IMG/VR virus record: IMGVR_UViG_3300020438_000133
Location: 1-34,083 of that record
Source: a virus
Length of the DNA stretch: 34,083 bases
Reading direction: 5' to 3' (one strand)
The translations under genes were made by a program, and so were the position numbers. This document shows positions 20,653-26,949 of this stretch, piece after piece. The notes under the pieces are model-generated. The model was not told the DNA's origin. It saw only the letters and a list, made by a program, of their open reading frames with translations, and ran no database searches. The first letter of the stretch is position 1. Each line of letters opens with the position of its first letter.

Positions 20653-20808
20653 ATGGAACATTCAGTCAAGCGAAAGACGAAAGAGCATCAGATAAAAGTT
20701 TCTTTCGAGGAGTTATGCGAACTGGCTGAATGCAAAACGGTTCCGAAAAGCATGGCGGTAGTTCCAAGAGAAGGTTTCCTTTTCGTTTCGTGGACTGAAG
20801 AGATTTAA
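20653..20808 (+). CDS. Small hypothetical protein (51 aa)
   Basis: The frame starts MEHSVKRKTKEHQIKV and ends FLFVSWTEEI. It lies between the GATC palindrome and the nuclease gene, with AGGGAAAGAGC upstream and a one-base gap to the next ATG. The short basic N-terminus and beta-like remainder suggest a small folded domain. It is in the right place for the first gene of an early operon, where excisionase, Cro or nuclease-inhibitor genes are often found, but no such motif is visible. Confidence 0.6.
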   Translation: MEHSVKRKTKEHQIKVSFEELCELAECKTVPKSMAVVPREGFLFVSWTEEI

Positions 20809-20809
20809 G

Positions 20810-21673
20810 ATGTACTCGCCCATAGCGTTGAAGCACGTCCATAAATTTCGGCAGTCGTTTCTGAATCAGTTTTGGAAATGCCCAGAGTCCGCTCGGCGAA
20901 CGAACTTGGGAATGGGTATCGAAACGAACAGCTCCGATCTGATCAGAGGAAACGCTGTTCATAATGCCATCGAATCGTTCGGCCAAATTTGGTCGGACAA
21001 CGATCAGCAGCCTGGTCTGTCTGATCTTTTGAATTGGGGTGTTGAAGAGTTTGAGATTCTTTCTTCTGAAAAACATATTCATTGGCGTCAAAGTCCGCAA
21101 GAAACTTTCGATGCGATTGAAGCGAATCTAGATATTTGGTACGCGAACATTTTGCCGCTACTCCGAGCACCTATAGCTGTTGAGCAAAAATTTGAGGAAA
21201 TGTTTTATGAGGACGGTACAAGAAAGATTTATTTAACAGGAACCCCTGACTGGGTGCAGGTAAACGATGAAGGGTTAGTCGAGATTATTGATTGGAAGAA
21301 CCCTAAGACTTGCCCAACGAATGGGCCGCTCTGGATCGAAGATCGAAGCAACATTCAGGCAATGGTTTATAACTGGGCGCTTAAAGCCCAGTCATTTACT
21401 TTGGTTTATCTATCGGCCCCGAAAACTAACATAAGAAGAATTCCTAATAGGCCAGAGAATCATCAAGCGCTTTTAGAGATGTGTGTCTCTATAGCGGTTT
21501 CGCTGGAAGCGAACCTGACTTCTCTTCCGCAGCGTTGGGACTCATGGTATTGCGATCCGAATTGGTGCCCCCATTGGACCGAGTGCCGTGGGGTCGCTCT
21601 TGGAGCCGAACCTTTTTGGAAGTCAGAAACAGATCTCGCCAAACGGCAGAAACTAACAATGGAGAAATTATGA
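20810..21673 (+). CDS. PD-(D/E)XK nuclease, RecB/Cas4-like
   Basis: 287 residues. The family signatures are in order: CPES near the N-terminus (C24), IRGNAVHNAIE (H51), AVEQKFEE (E125), LTGTPD147WV, EIID161WKN (D-x-K) and QAMVYNWAL (Q183). Three Cys near the end (WYC248DPNWC253PHWTEC259) plus C24 match the four-Cys iron-sulfur cluster of Cas4/AddB-type exonucleases. It probably resects or processes DNA ends in phage recombination or replication. No CRISPR array or other Cas gene is seen, so an adaptation role is not suggested. It starts directly after the preceding stop and ends at an ATGA overlap. Confidence 0.85.
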   Translation: MYSPIALKHVHKFRQSFLNQFWKCPESARRTNLGMGIETNSSDLIRGNAVHNAIESFGQIWSDNDQQPGLSDLLNWGVEEFEILSSEKHIHWRQSPQETFDAIEANLDIWYANILPLLRAPIAVEQKFEEMFYEDGTRKIYLTGTPDWVQVNDEGLVEIIDWKNPKTCPTNGPLWIEDRSNIQAMVYNWALKAQSFTLVYLSAPKTNIRRIPNRPENHQALLEMCVSIAVSLEANLTSLPQRWDSWYCDPNWCPHWTECRGVALGAEPFWKSETDLAKRQKLTMEKL

Positions 21674-22197
21674 ATGACTATAACCCAGCGATTGGGTTGA
21701 TTCAGACCGCTGCGCAAGTCGCAGGGCGACTTCAGCAGAACACTGGAGATAATGAGGCTTGGGCGGCAAGCTTCGAAACTGTTTACTCAACTCTTTCGCA
21801 GGAGGTAGGCGCTGATGCGCCAGCCAAAAGCGCTCAACCTGCTCCGCAAACATTTCGGGCAAGTACAAGTGCGCCAGCTCCATCAGCCGCCCCAGTAGCA
21901 GCTACCGGTAAACCGAAACGGCCAGACAAGCAAGCTGTTGCCAACTTCATGTGGCAGAACCCTCATCTAACATTCGATAATGTTGATGATTCTAATTCTT
22001 CTTCGAATGGCGGAAATTGGGCAGACTTCAAACTGGGTGATAAAGCGCCAGCTCCTTATGGTAAATGTGGTCTTTGGAAAGACTCAATTCCGAGCAGTGT
22101 AACTAATGCTGATGGCAGCGTCGAAGACTTTGGTAGCGGGCAGAATGTGCTGCTTGCTTTGAGAGCGAAAATAGCTCAGGCCCGAGTCGCTGCGTAA
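21670..22197 (+). CDS. Hypothetical replication-operon protein, SSB candidate
   Basis: 175 residues from an ATG with GGAG five bases upstream. A helical N-terminus (GLIQTAAQVAGRLQQNTGDNEAWAASFETVYSTLS) is followed by a long Ala/Pro/Ser linker at about 50-80. The C-terminal domain contains KPKRPDKQAVANFMWQ and NWADFKLGDKAPAPYGKCGLW. Its place between a RecB-type nuclease and a helicase is where single-strand binding or annealing proteins often sit, but no OB-fold or Erf/RecT motif can be claimed. It is linked to both neighbours by overlapping start/stop codons (ATGA and TAATG). Confidence 0.6.
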   Translation: MNDYNPAIGLIQTAAQVAGRLQQNTGDNEAWAASFETVYSTLSQEVGADAPAKSAQPAPQTFRASTSAPAPSAAPVAATGKPKRPDKQAVANFMWQNPHLTFDNVDDSNSSSNGGNWADFKLGDKAPAPYGKCGLWKDSIPSSVTNADGSVEDFGSGQNVLLALRAKIAQARVAA

Positions 22198-23231
22198 TGG
22201 CTCTTGGAGGGCCAGTCGTCGCGTTTTCTGATGAAGAGATTTTAGATCGGATCAGCAAAGCCGCTGCCCCGACTCTAAACATCTCGCCTCCTATGGTTCA
22301 GAAAAGCGGGTTCCAGGCCGCCGAGTCGGCTGACCCTCCAGAAAGTCTCGCTCCGCCAACAAGCGAAGCAATCCAACGATGGGTTGACTACGCGTCGAAC
22401 CCAGAACAACGATGGCAAACAGGTTTCAGAGGAATCGACATCCTTACCCGAGGTCTCGGCAGAGGCGAACTGATGCAAGTCGTCGGTAAATCCCATAGCG
22501 GCAAATCTCAATGGCTTTATAATTGCATCGTAAGAAGCCTCCTGAATGATGAGCATTTCCGAGGAGTTATCTACTCGCCCGATGAACCGACTGAGCTAGT
22601 AGTAGCGAAACTATATTCGATCATGTTTGGGGTAAATGGCGCTGATGTTGAGAAGCAGCTCCGCCAAGGTGACAAAACCCTTATCGGTCATTTGCAAGAT
22701 CTTGGTAAGCCAGGGAATTTCTTCGACAAGATACGAATCTACGACGGTGCTCCAACATTCAACCTTATGCATGATGTACTCGCCGAAGCTCAAGATGGGT
22801 GGGGTGAAGAAGCAACGCTTCTCATGGTTGACTATCTAGAACTATTGAGAGGGAACGGTCGAAGGTCCAGCTCCGAAGTGGGGAACGTTCAAGCACTCGC
22901 TCAAGGGCTAAAACAATTCGCAAAGGACGTAAGGCTGCCAGTAGCTTTTGTTCATCAAGCTGGTCGCGGTTCAGGAGACCGAGGGAAATCCGCAGGCATC
23001 AGCGCAGGTAAATATGGTGGCGAAGCCGAATCAATGTTCATTTATGAAGTGTGGCGGGAGCGAGAAAACACTTCCCACATTGGTGAAATGAAACGACTTC
23101 ATGAAAATAGTATTTCGGTAGGTCTCTGGAAAAACAAGAGACCGCCAGGTCGATTAGACCAATTCACTTTTTATTTAGATCCTGATACTGGACATATCGA
23201 CGAGATGACTGAAGATCGGCTGGTTAGCTAA
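22197..23231 (+). CDS. DnaB-like replicative helicase (RecA fold)
   Basis: 344 residues. After a 60-residue disordered N-terminus, a DnaB/RadA-type ATPase begins: TGFRGIDILTRGLGRGELMQVVGKSHSGKS104 (Walker A 97-104), IYSPDE130 (catalytic Glu), LLMVD212YLELL (Walker B) and PVAFVHQAGRGSG (H3, sensor Gln). The normal DnaB N-terminal primase-binding domain is missing, as in short phage helicases. It should be a hexameric motor at the fork. Gene order nuclease, SSB-like, helicase, primase, resolvase makes a full replication/recombination cassette. The start overlaps the upstream stop by one base. Confidence 0.85.
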   Translation: MALGGPVVAFSDEEILDRISKAAAPTLNISPPMVQKSGFQAAESADPPESLAPPTSEAIQRWVDYASNPEQRWQTGFRGIDILTRGLGRGELMQVVGKSHSGKSQWLYNCIVRSLLNDEHFRGVIYSPDEPTELVVAKLYSIMFGVNGADVEKQLRQGDKTLIGHLQDLGKPGNFFDKIRIYDGAPTFNLMHDVLAEAQDGWGEEATLLMVDYLELLRGNGRRSSSEVGNVQALAQGLKQFAKDVRLPVAFVHQAGRGSGDRGKSAGISAGKYGGEAESMFIYEVWRERENTSHIGEMKRLHENSISVGLWKNKRPPGRLDQFTFYLDPDTGHIDEMTEDRLVS

Positions 23232-24181
23232 TGAGTCGAGCGTTAGCTGAAAGTTTCGCTCGGCTTCATCAAGGTGGTGCGGTCGCCGATGGGATAGAGT
23301 TCCGCCCGAGGAAAGATGCTAACGATAAACCGACCGGCTATTTCGGTGAAGCATATCTCGTTTCGGTTGAGGAGCATTTGTTTGCGGATGAGCCGTTGGG
23401 TGTGTATCCGCTGATTCCTGGCGAGCCGCCGACAGTGAACTTCGGAGTTGTTGATTGGGATGCTCCCCGAGACCCTGAGCCGCTGATTCAAGCGGCGAAC
23501 GTCACTAAAGTATTCGATGCTTTCAATGTTGTAGCGTTCACAGAGTTATCGAGAAGTAAGGGCGTTCATCTTTGGATTTATGCGGCTGAGCCGATTGAAG
23601 CGAAACTGATGCGAGACGCAATGATGGCAGCATGTCTGCTCGTTGAAGCACCAGTCAAAGAGGTGTATCCAAAACAGATTTCGTTAACTAACAAAAACTT
23701 TGGCAACGGTATCAGATTGCCTTACCCCGCAGTGTCTAACCCTGGACGCCAAGTGATGCGCTTAAACTCTTGGACTTTAACGCTCGAAGAGTTCTGCAAG
23801 TACGCCGAACAAAGCTTGGTTACCCGAGAGCAGCTAGAACGAATCGCTGCTCATCTCCCTAAGCCGCAAGCGCCTCCAAGTCCGATGCCTCTCCGCAGGC
23901 GACGATCTGATGCAGATAAATATCCGCCAGATCTGCAAGACCAAATTAACAATGGGCCGACAGGCACAGACCGAAGCGATTCTTTATTTACGCTCGCTTG
24001 CCGATTGATGCAATGCGGCGAAAGTAAAGAACGCTCTGTCGCTCTGCTATCCGAATGGGATGACCGATGGGTTCGTAAATTCTCGGACCGGCAAGACAAA
24101 ACGCAACGCTACGAAGAGATGTGCGAGTCCGCTGTAGCGGCTGTCTCGGTGAACCAGCAATCTTTTAAGGAGTCTAAATGA
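23231..24181 (+). CDS. Archaeo-eukaryotic-type primase (AEP)
   Basis: 316 residues. The three AEP motifs are visible: FGVVD75WD77 (metal-binding D-x-D), ELSRSKGVH113LWIY (the SxGxHxW box) and KEVYPKQ followed by FGNGIRLPY (the FPKQ...GN.I.LP signature of TOTE-type primases). The C-terminal 100 residues (LFTLACRLMQCGESKERSVALLSEWDDRW) look like a primase C-terminal helical bundle. It would make primers, and perhaps extend them, since no DNA polymerase gene is seen in the window. It overlaps the helicase stop by one base and the RusA start by four, so helicase and primase are made together. Confidence 0.82.
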   Translation: MSRALAESFARLHQGGAVADGIEFRPRKDANDKPTGYFGEAYLVSVEEHLFADEPLGVYPLIPGEPPTVNFGVVDWDAPRDPEPLIQAANVTKVFDAFNVVAFTELSRSKGVHLWIYAAEPIEAKLMRDAMMAACLLVEAPVKEVYPKQISLTNKNFGNGIRLPYPAVSNPGRQVMRLNSWTLTLEEFCKYAEQSLVTREQLERIAAHLPKPQAPPSPMPLRRRRSDADKYPPDLQDQINNGPTGTDRSDSLFTLACRLMQCGESKERSVALLSEWDDRWVRKFSDRQDKTQRYEEMCESAVAAVSVNQQSFKESK

Positions 24182-24561
24182 GTCACCCCGAAGAAGGATA
24201 CTTTGTTCACGTAGATGAGAGGCCGGTCCCGAAGGAACGGCCACGAGTCACCAAAAACGGTCACGCTTTCACACCAAAGAAAACATTGGACTACGAACGT
24301 AAATGGCGTGACGCTTGGGAAGCAGCAGAGCACCCAACGTTCGATCAACCAGTCGGAATTGAAATCATTTTATCGAGAACATCCGCAACAGCTCGCGTCT
24401 ATGAGCTGGGCGAGTGCTCAAAGAATTGGGGCGGCGACATCGACAACATTTTGAAATGTGTTTTGGATGGGCTGCAACAAGGCAAAACAACATCGGGCGG
24501 GAAAACTGGAGCGTTCGTCAACGACTCTCAGGTACGGCAGGTTGACATTATAAAACTTTGA
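24178..24561 (+). CDS. rusA: RusA-type Holliday junction resolvase
   Basis: 127 residues, the normal RusA length. VPKERPRVTKNGHAFTP is the N-terminal signature. GGD87ID89NILKCVLDGL and AFVND116SQV give the three catalytic Asp of the family (equivalent to D70, D72 and D91 of E. coli RusA). The enzyme, a dimer, cuts four-way junctions so that branched replication products can be packaged. It follows the primase by an ATGA overlap and leads into a second nuclease-like gene by a TTGA overlap. Confidence 0.9.
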   Translation: MSHPEEGYFVHVDERPVPKERPRVTKNGHAFTPKKTLDYERKWRDAWEAAEHPTFDQPVGIEIILSRTSATARVYELGECSKNWGGDIDNILKCVLDGLQQGKTTSGGKTGAFVNDSQVRQVDIIKL

Positions 24562-25031
24562 AACAAACAAATCATTCCCACAATTTGCGAGACCGCTATT
24601 CAGGAACGTGGGGTCATCAAGCTGAAGATGAATTCATGTCGCGTTATCCAAAAGCGTTAAGATATGGACTTGATAGACCCGAGCTGAACTGGGGAGTCCA
24701 AAGACTCTCCTTGTTCGAAAGATACACCCCAGATTTCATAATGTCATCGCCAGCTCTCGTCGAAGTTCAAGGGTTCGGGAAAAATGGTTTACGAATCAAA
24801 CTCGAAAAACTTCGAGCATTAGACCGATGGCACGAAATAGCTTCCCCAGTCTGGTTCTGGCTCTACAGCTCAGCTAGGAATGACGAGCTATGGATGCCCC
24901 TCGATGCGGCATGGGAACTAATCGACCGGCAGCTCGTCGCACACGAAAACTATTCAGACACAACCAGGGGAAAAGCCGTCATCAGAATACGGCCTTCTGA
25001 TCTGCCCTGGGGCAAATATGATGCGCCCTAG
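24558..25031 (+). CDS. Nuclease-like protein (possible PD-(D/E)XK fold)
   Basis: 157 residues from a TTG overlapping the RusA stop; an ATG at codon 27 is an alternative, and neither has a strong ribosome site. RYTPD59FIMSSPALVE69VQGFGKNGLRIKLEKLRAL shows a PD...E-x-Q pattern with a following Lys, in a 'TPDF...LVEVQG......K' context typical of Holliday-resolvase and VSR/MmcB-like nucleases. The usual E-x-K is E-x-Q here, which some family members tolerate. Being next to RusA, it could handle a different branched or nicked substrate. Confidence 0.6.
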   Translation: MKQTNHSHNLRDRYSGTWGHQAEDEFMSRYPKALRYGLDRPELNWGVQRLSLFERYTPDFIMSSPALVEVQGFGKNGLRIKLEKLRALDRWHEIASPVWFWLYSSARNDELWMPLDAAWELIDRQLVAHENYSDTTRGKAVIRIRPSDLPWGKYDAP

Positions 25032-25413
25032 AGGCAGAGAATATGAAGACTCTAAAAGAAAAACGTTCCCTCGAAACCCTTTGGAAGACTGGTGGCAAGT
25101 CAGCCGAGAACCATTCACTGATGATACTGAAAGGGCTTATTATGTTTCTTCAAAGGCAGTTAACTTCGTTCATGCCCCCGAACAAACAGAGCTTGAAAAC
25201 GTTGTAGCAGATGTACTCGAATCCTTAGCTCTTGATGAAATTGATGTCGCAGTTTTCGAAACAGTTTTCTTAGCATCCTGCTCCCTTCGCTTAGCTCAAA
25301 AACTCACTGGCATCCCAAAAACCACTATCGCTCGAAGACGCGACCGCCTTCAAGAAGTCCTTTATGAAGCTCTCTTAAATAATGAGATTGTCGCTAGTCG
25401 CTTATCGAACTAG
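25018..25413 (+). CDS. Sigma region 4-like HTH protein
   Basis: 131 residues. Residues about 72-120 (LDEIDVAVFETVFLASCSLRLAQKLTGIPKTTIARRRDRLQEVLYEAL) have the helix pattern and 'L......R.A..LTGIP..T.ARR..R....L' spacing of a sigma-70 region 4 or RinA/ArpU-type late regulator. The N-terminal 60 residues have no clear fold. It overlaps the preceding gene by 14 bases and is the last gene of the early operon, where phages often place the activator of late transcription. That makes it the best candidate for turning on the minus-strand late genes. Its stop overlaps a convergent gene by four bases. Confidence 0.7.
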   Translation: MMRPRGREYEDSKRKTFPRNPLEDWWQVSREPFTDDTERAYYVSSKAVNFVHAPEQTELENVVADVLESLALDEIDVAVFETVFLASCSLRLAQKLTGIPKTTIARRRDRLQEVLYEALLNNEIVASRLSN

Positions 25414-25739
25414 CTAAAATCTTCTTCGCAAGCTCCATCAATAAACTGAAAGAAAGTCGAAAGCCAGTTCGCTACTGAAGCACCAGCTCTCATGTTACCT
25501 TCTTGAGCTTCAAGCCAAGCAGTCATCAAATCAGCCAGCTCCTCTTCAGAGAAAACTAGCAAAATTCCGAAGTAGTCGTCTTCATCTTCACTTCGACTTT
25601 GAATCCATTTCGCATGCGTGCCATCAAGCAAATCAAATAAATGAAAAGTTGACCTAAAGTTTTTTTCTATCTCAGCACCCAGCTCATGTCCGACCTCGGA
25701 ATGCCAGGCAAGCCACGCATCTTCGAGGTCTTCTTCCAT
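25410..25739 (-). CDS. Hypothetical acidic protein of the lysis cassette
   Basis: 109 residues, strongly acidic and aromatic (MEEDLEDAWLAWHSEVGHELG, RSEDEDDYFGILLVFSEEELADLMTAWLEAQEGN, NWLSTFFQFIDGACEEDF). No membrane helix and no known family. Its ATG overlaps the holin stop (TAATG), with GGAAAG upstream, so it is translated with the holin. It could control holin timing, but there is no direct evidence. It is the last gene of the minus-strand lysis unit and converges on the early operon with a four-base overlap. Confidence 0.62.
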   Translation of the reverse strand: MEEDLEDAWLAWHSEVGHELGAEIEKNFRSTFHLFDLLDGTHAKWIQSRSEDEDDYFGILLVFSEEELADLMTAWLEAQEGNMRAGASVANWLSTFFQFIDGACEEDFS

Positions 25740-25921
25740 TAGCTTTCCAGTCGTTTCTTAGCAATAGTTTTGAGACCTGATAAGGCCGCTGCTCCGCCAG
25801 CAACTAGAGCTGCTCGAAGAGTCCCCATGTCGCCTAAAGCAAAGATTGCTAAAAAGCTTTGGATAGCGGTCCAACCAATTCGCTCTAATGAATCTTTAAT
25901 GTCAGTTCCTGAAGTGCTCAT
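25739..25921 (-). CDS. Holin (r1t-like)
   Basis: 60 residues. DIKDSLERIGWTAIQSFLAIFAL, then TLRAALVAGGAAALSGLKTIAKKRLES, fits r1t-type holins: a short polar start, two hydrophobic helices (about 15-29 and 34-52) and a basic C-terminal tail. The LKTIAKKRL ending is especially typical. Holins open the inner membrane on schedule so that the amidase can reach the cell wall. It is 152 bases from the amidase stop, with one small gene between, and is translationally coupled to the acidic protein that follows. Confidence 0.8.
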   Translation of the reverse strand: MSTSGTDIKDSLERIGWTAIQSFLAIFALGDMGTLRAALVAGGAAALSGLKTIAKKRLES

Positions 25922-25928
25922 TTTTTAT

Positions 25929-26081
25929 TTACCTTCCGAATGGTCTTGCATCGTTACGAGCGTTCCCATAGTTCATTGTTCGAAGATCAGCAGCAACGTC
26001 TTTAGGATCGGCAGGACGAGCATCTTTAGGCTCCTCCACCACGGTTATGACTGGTTCTTCTATTTCACTTTGTTCAGGCAT
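25929..26081 (-). CDS. Small hypothetical protein (50 aa)
   Basis: The frame starts MPEQSEIEEPVITVVEEPK at an ATG inside the last codons of the amidase gene (8-base overlap), and seven bases separate its end from the holin start. It is acidic, Pro-rich and probably disordered, ending NYGNARNDARPFGR. A longer in-frame start inside the amidase gene is less likely. No family is recognised. The tight spacing argues that it is translated as part of the lysis unit. Confidence 0.5.
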   Translation of the reverse strand: MPEQSEIEEPVITVVEEPKDARPADPKDVAADLRTMNYGNARNDARPFGR

Positions 26082-26862
26082 CGAAAAGGGCTTTCCATGT
26101 CTTGGATCCGCAGATCCCATCGGCTTTCAAATATGGCAGGGACTTCTGAAATGCACGGCAAGCTTTGGCGCTTTTGGGACCCCAAATACCATCGGCTGGA
26201 CCACAATCAAAACCACGCTCATTCAGTCTCTGTTGGCAAACTCGCACGGCCTCGCCACGACTCCGCCTTTTACGGCTTAAAGGCATCCGAGCGACAGCTT
26301 CAGCGAGCCTTCTCATCTCTTTAGATTTATCGAGAGCTAATGGCGTAGCGCCTTCAAGAGGCATTCCGCTAACAACCCATGTTGCGAGTACGTTGCCAGG
26401 GCAAGAAGTCTTACCTAAAGCCCTATGAGGTTTTACCCAAAGCTTCGAGTTGTATTTTTTCTGAATATAATCAACAAGTTCTTTAATCGACTTAAGAGCT
26501 GCTTCTGGAACTGGCAGATCGCCATCACCGGTATAGCAAATAGCTTCACTAACAGCGTTGTAGCCTTTGGTAGCGCCGCTCTGGGAGCCTTCCAGACGGC
26601 CCTCATAAACTTTGCCTTCTTCATCGACAAGGTAGCTATATGCGATAGCTATGTAGCCAGGTTTCGAAAGATGGTATCTTTCGAACGCTTTAACAGCGTC
26701 TAGCCCTTTAGGCCCATTCTTAACTCCTGAATGATGGATTGCGACGCCTCGAACCCGAGAGGGTTTCAAGGCTTTGAATGGTTTTCGGGCGAGCTGAGCG
26801 CCCCACTGAGTTCGAGAAATTATCTGCACTAATAACTGTTTGCGGTGTCCCGAACGTGACAT
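26074..26862 (-). CDS. Endolysin: N-acetylmuramoyl-L-alanine amidase with PG-binding domain
   Basis: 262 residues. The N-terminal PGRP/Amidase_2 domain (about 13-165) begins ISRTQWGAQ and shows AIHHSG (H43 zinc ligand), AIAYSYLVDEEGKVYEGR, and KPH146RALGKTSC154PG (the other zinc ligands). It cuts the bond between the glycan and the stem peptide. Residues 201-260 are a peptidoglycan-binding domain type 1: AVRVCQQRLNERGFDCGPADGIWGPKSAKACRAFQ. There is no signal peptide, so the holin must release it. The annotated ATG has no good ribosome site; a GTG at codon 12 (VQIISRTQWG) is an alternative. Confidence 0.9.
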   Translation of the reverse strand: MSRSGHRKQLLVQIISRTQWGAQLARKPFKALKPSRVRGVAIHHSGVKNGPKGLDAVKAFERYHLSKPGYIAIAYSYLVDEEGKVYEGRLEGSQSGATKGYNAVSEAICYTGDGDLPVPEAALKSIKELVDYIQKKYNSKLWVKPHRALGKTSCPGNVLATWVVSGMPLEGATPLALDKSKEMRRLAEAVARMPLSRKRRSRGEAVRVCQQRLNERGFDCGPADGIWGPKSAKACRAFQKSLPYLKADGICGSKTWKALFDA

Positions 26863-26915
26863 TGCACGATATCCTGGATTTGGGCATCAGCCTACAACGT
26901 TTATATGGGAATTAG

Positions 26916-26949
26916 CTCGCAGAAAAGTTCTGCGAGTTTATTCTTTTTT
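26916..26949 (+). terminator. Plus-strand terminator beyond the lysis cassette
   Basis: CTCGCAGAA pairs perfectly with TTCTGCGAG (nine pairs) around AAG and is followed by TTTATTCTTTTTT. The T tail exists only on the plus strand, although both neighbouring genes are on the minus strand. It would stop transcripts coming from the plus-strand early operon, whose last gene ends 1.5 kb upstream with no terminator of its own that I can see. Confidence 0.75.

Noticed and set aside
21481-21669. Longer N-terminus for the 21670 gene
   Set aside because: The extra 63 codons would lie in another frame inside the Cas4/RecB-like nuclease C-terminus, including its Cys cluster. The ATG at 21670 has a proper GGAG.
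26898-26930. Minus-strand promoter for the lysis cassette (TATAAA at 26900-26905)
   Set aside because: The -10-like box has no -35 partner at 16-18 bases and falls next to the plus-strand terminator hairpin. The support is too weak to list.
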